From: Acidobacteriota bacterium
Lineage (GTDB): Bacteria > Acidobacteriota > Blastocatellia > RBC074
Length of the DNA: 64,000 nt
NCBI GenBank assembly: GCA_016196035.1
Contig: JACPYM010000021.1
Coordinates: forward strand, 1-64,000
Direction of reading: 5' to 3'
In this document: positions 61,724 to 64,000 of the stretch, piece after piece
Numbering within the stretch: the first letter of the stretch is position 1
Layout of the letters: each line of letters starts with the position of its first letter
The notes under the pieces: generated by a model
Seen by the model: only the letters and a program-made list of their open reading frames with translations
Databases searched by the model: none
What the model was told of the DNA's origin: nothing
Program-made: the position numbers and the translations under genes

Positions 61724-62719
61724 TCATTGCGCAAATGTATCAATCATCAAGTAAGGATCGCTCATCGGATAGAGCACCGGACAAGTGCAGCCGCGCCGCC
61801 GGTATTCAGCCACCTTGGCGCGCACTTCCTCGGGCGTGCCCGTCGCCGAAATCTTCAGCACGAATTCATCCGGCACGTACTGCATCGCCGCGTGAATCTG
61901 CTCAATGGTTGCGGGCCAGGTCAAGATGGATTGCACCTGTTTGACGATGTCCGCGCTGACGCCCGAAGCCTTGGCGATGTGCGGCTGCTGCGCCAGATAC
62001 TGCGTCAGCAGAACCTTCGCCGCTTCGATGGCTTTTTTGCGGTCGTGGTCAACCGAACAAACGACCAGTTGCGGGCGGTCAATTTCATCAAGCGAGCGCC
62101 CGGCTTTCTTCGCGCCCGCTGCCAGCAATTCCAGCGCACGGTCGTTGTATTCGGGCGGCACGCAATAATTCAGCAACACGCCGTCAGCAATCTCGCCGGT
62201 CAACTCCATCATCTTGTCGCCGGTCGCGCCGATGTAAATCGGCACGTTGCGCGGTTCGCGGCGGCCATGCACCACATCGAGTTCAATACCCGTGACGTGA
62301 TGAAACTCGCCGTGAAAGGTAACGTTTTCCATACGCAGCAAGCGGCGCAAGACTTCAACCGTCTCGCGCATCGCCAGCAGCGGCTTGCGCCGTTCGATGC
62401 CTACGTTGGCCGCCAGCGGATCCCACCACGCGCCGATGCCGCAAATCATGCGATCCGGTGCCAGATCATCCAGCGTCAACCACGTCGCGGCCAGTAAGCC
62501 GATGTTGCGCGTCCAGTTGTTGATGACGCCCGCGCCGATCTTGATGCGCTCGGTCGTCGCGGCAAAGGCCGCCATCGGCACAATCGCATCGCGCACCAAC
62601 CGGCTTTCGGCTTGCCAGACGGCTTCAAAGCCTTTGCGTTCGGCGTACTGTGCGTATTTGATTCCGTCTTGCAAGGAATGCGCGTCTTGCAGGTAGAGCG
62701 CAACTCGTTCAGTTGGCAT
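61724..62719 (-). CDS. Luciferase-like (LLM class) flavin-dependent oxidoreductase
   Basis: A 331-residue TIM-barrel flavin enzyme: [119 protein letters not shown]. This is the bacterial luciferase/F420-dependent tetrahydromethanopterin reductase superfamily, using reduced FMN or F420. Cofactor cannot be settled from sequence. AGGAAAG precedes ATG 62719. It sits in the amide/nucleobase cluster, where such enzymes often oxidise a ring or side chain. Confidence 0.9.
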   Translation of the reverse strand: MPTERVALYLQDAHSLQDGIKYAQYAERKGFEAVWQAESRLVRDAIVPMAAFAATTERIKIGAGVINNWTRNIGLLAATWLTLDDLAPDRMICGIGAWWDPLAANVGIERRKPLLAMRETVEVLRRLLRMENVTFHGEFHHVTGIELDVVHGRREPRNVPIYIGATGDKMMELTGEIADGVLLNYCVPPEYNDRALELLAAGAKKAGRSLDEIDRPQLVVCSVDHDRKKAIEAAKVLLTQYLAQQPHIAKASGVSADIVKQVQSILTWPATIEQIHAAMQYVPDEFVLKISATGTPEEVRAKVAEYRRRGCTCPVLYPMSDPYLMIDTFAQ

Positions 62720-62736
62720 GTTCTTTCCTATCTCTT

Positions 62737-63093
62737 TCAAAATTCCAAGCTCCTGTTTTCTTCTACCCATCTGTCCTCAATGATTGGTAGTTCGCGCTCA
62801 CATCTTTCAAGCCAGAGGTCAATTTCACCATAGCTCTGTGACGCAACAAGTGTAAACAGTTCATTGAGCAAATCCATTTTCTCAGCCGATACGTGCTGTA
62901 GTAATTCGTTGTAAGAGACTTCCTGGTATCCCATGTGAAGATGCCACTTAAGCCAGAGGAGGTAGCGGCATTCAGCTTGAACCCGGTCATCAGCAAGCCG
63001 CTGCACTATCACCGCTCCTACACGATCAGCTTGGGCGTGATCTCGAAACCAATTTTCTTTTCGGTTCCATATTTCTGTTATGTGTATTTTCAT
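62737..63093 (-). CDS. Unrecognised 118-residue protein
   Basis: A small soluble protein rich in Trp, Glu and Leu ([59 protein letters not shown]), probably helical. GGAGTA precedes the ATG. It lies between the SsnA-like and luciferase-like genes on the same strand with small gaps, so it may be an accessory protein of that cluster. No family is recognised. Confidence 0.65.
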   Translation of the reverse strand: MKIHITEIWNRKENWFRDHAQADRVGAVIVQRLADDRVQAECRYLLWLKWHLHMGYQEVSYNELLQHVSAEKMDLLNELFTLVASQSYGEIDLWLERCERELPIIEDRWVEENRSLEF

Positions 63094-63145
63094 TACTCCG
63101 ACGTACTCGCTGTTTCAGTTTTATTTCGGCTGCATAGCCTGCCTT

Positions 63146-64000
63146 TCAGTCTACAAATCGTGCCCACACGTTCGTCGCCAGTTCGCGGCTTTTCGCTGTG
63201 ATCTCTGCTTCGTCCAGAAACACCAGTTGCCGGTCTTTCATCAACACCTTGCCCGCGCAGATGGTCGTCGTCACCATTGAATTTTCAAAGCCAAACAGGA
63301 TGTGCCACGGCAGATTGCCAGCGTTGAGCGGCGTGGTCGGGTGATAGTCCACAAAGATAATGTCGGCGAATGCGCCCGGCGTGAGTACGCCCAGCGGCGC
63401 TTGCGGAAAGAAGACGCTGGCGAGCGCAGCGTTGTTGGTCACGGCCATCTCGGCGACGGTCGCGCCACCCATCCGGCGCGGGTCGCGGTGCGCGGCTTTG
63501 TGCGAAAGGTAGGCCGCTTTCCATTCGTCCCACATCGCGTTGGAAAAGCCATCGTTGCCCAGGCCGACCTGCACGCCCAATCGCAGCAAGCTTTCCACGT
63601 CTGCCGCACCGACGGCGTTGTTCATATTCGAGCGCGGTTGATGCGTCACCCAGGTGCCAGTTTCGGCCAGCAACGCCGCTTCGCGATGATCAATGTGGAC
63701 GGCGTGCGCAACGACGGAGCGTTCACCCAAGATGCCGAACTTGTGCAGCCGGTCAATCACGCGCAGACCGCTCTTTTGCAGACTGTCAGACTGGTCGGAT
63801 TCGTGTTCAGCAGCGTGAATGTGAAAGCCGCCATCGTGGGTATTGCGGCAGGCTTCCAGCGTCGCATCAGATAGTGTCAGCGAAGCATGCAGACCGAAGG
63901 TGGCGGCTATTTGCGATTGCGAATTTGAAATTTGAGATTTCAGGAAGCGCAGATTTTCAGCAATGCCAGCTTTGGCTTTTTCTTCGCCAGCGCGGTCGGT
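63146..64000 (-). CDS. SsnA-like aminohydrolase (chlorohydrolase family), N-terminus beyond the window
   Basis: The frame is open to the edge (64000), giving 284 residues of the C-terminal part. GFHIHAAEHESDQSDSLQ holds the third metal histidine and the catalytic glutamate, VVAHAVHIDHREAALLAETG another histidine, and LGVQVGLGNDGFSNAMWDEW the metal aspartate of the TRZ/ATZ/guanine deaminase group. The closing block FFPQAPLGVLTPGAFADIIF, then AGNLPWHILFGFENSMVTTT, matches SsnA. It probably deaminates or opens a purine-like compound. A tandem array of 7-bp units at 63909-63943 is embedded in frame (residues KSQISNSQSQIAA). The gene heads the amide/nucleobase group. Confidence 0.85.
   Translation of the reverse strand, partial: TDRAGEEKAKAGIAENLRFLKSQISNSQSQIAATFGLHASLTLSDATLEACRNTHDGGFHIHAAEHESDQSDSLQKSGLRVIDRLHKFGILGERSVVAHAVHIDHREAALLAETGTWVTHQPRSNMNNAVGAADVESLLRLGVQVGLGNDGFSNAMWDEWKAAYLSHKAAHRDPRRMGGATVAEMAVTNNAALASVFFPQAPLGVLTPGAFADIIFVDYHPTTPLNAGNLPWHILFGFENSMVTTTICAGKVLMKDRQLVFLDEAEITAKSRELATNVWARFVD
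63909..63943. repeat. Five 7-bp tandem units inside the SsnA-like gene
   Basis: ATTTGCG, ATTGCGA, ATTTGAA, ATTTGAG and ATTTCAG in a row (plus strand), on the consensus ATTTGAR. They encode a serine/glutamine-rich insert without stops. It has the same 7-bp pitch as the intergenic heptamer hairpins. Confidence 0.75.

Overview
The window looks like a piece of an Acidobacteria chromosome, probably Blastocatellia-like. The evidence is two very large Oar-type TonB-dependent receptors with carboxypeptidase-regulatory N-termini, Tat-exported Gfo/Idh/MocA and TIM-barrel sugar enzymes, a sigma factor/Ser-Thr kinase pair with a TolB-like propeller, and a FecR/DUF6600 protein. This placement is inferred from gene content only. 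No rRNA, tRNA or CRISPR array was seen.

Bases 1-18,700 are a replication-origin-type housekeeping block, visibly more AT-rich than the rest: dnaN with a terminator, a minus-strand group (DUF6599-like, PH-domain, a degenerate phosphodiesterase, pdxJ, a GT2 glycosyltransferase), then a long plus-strand run xseA-xseB-ispA, rpmH-rnpA-yidD-yidC-khpB-mnmE-mnmG-rsmG-parA-parB-bactofilin. Two parS sites lie at the rsmG/parA junction, one of them containing the rsmG stop codon. dnaA is not in the window.

Bases 18,700-41,100 are an accessory sugar-use region. TonB receptor 1 (frameshifted near its C-terminus), a Gfo/Idh/MocA enzyme and a TIM-barrel protein form one minus-strand group. A second minus-strand group holds Gfo/Idh/MocA, a small secreted protein, DUF1080, an HPS/KGPDC-type decarboxylase, a polyol dehydrogenase, a metallophosphoesterase and a TIM-barrel isomerase. 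TonB receptor 2 runs divergently from it. Both receptors have a near-identical promoter with a partly symmetric spacer. Together these suggest uptake and periplasmic 3-keto-type processing of glycosides. Between the groups is a decay zone: a PQQ-dehydrogenase pseudogene, transposase remnants and a dead IS1-family copy.

Four short non-coding elements with inverted ends and TA duplications (26290, 31038, 40125, 46753) look like one modular MITE system. One of them splits a PIN-toxin gene, and removing it restores the reading frame exactly. A separate class of intergenic hairpins built from 7-bp tandem units lies between genes at 31946, 43029 and 61636, and a 7-bp array is even found inside a coding gene at 63909.

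Bases 41,300-64,000 hold a GMC oxidoreductase, a membrane glycosyltransferase, murA, the sigma/kinase pair, exported small proteins (DUF3574, a truncated haemoglobin, FecR/DUF6600, DUF6702-like), a Sel1 protein, an MFS exporter, and a minus-strand amide/nucleobase catabolic group: SsnA-like aminohydrolase (cut by the window edge), a luciferase-like monooxygenase, a beta-ureidopropionase-like nitrilase, a GNAT enzyme and an N-acyl-D-amino-acid deacylase.
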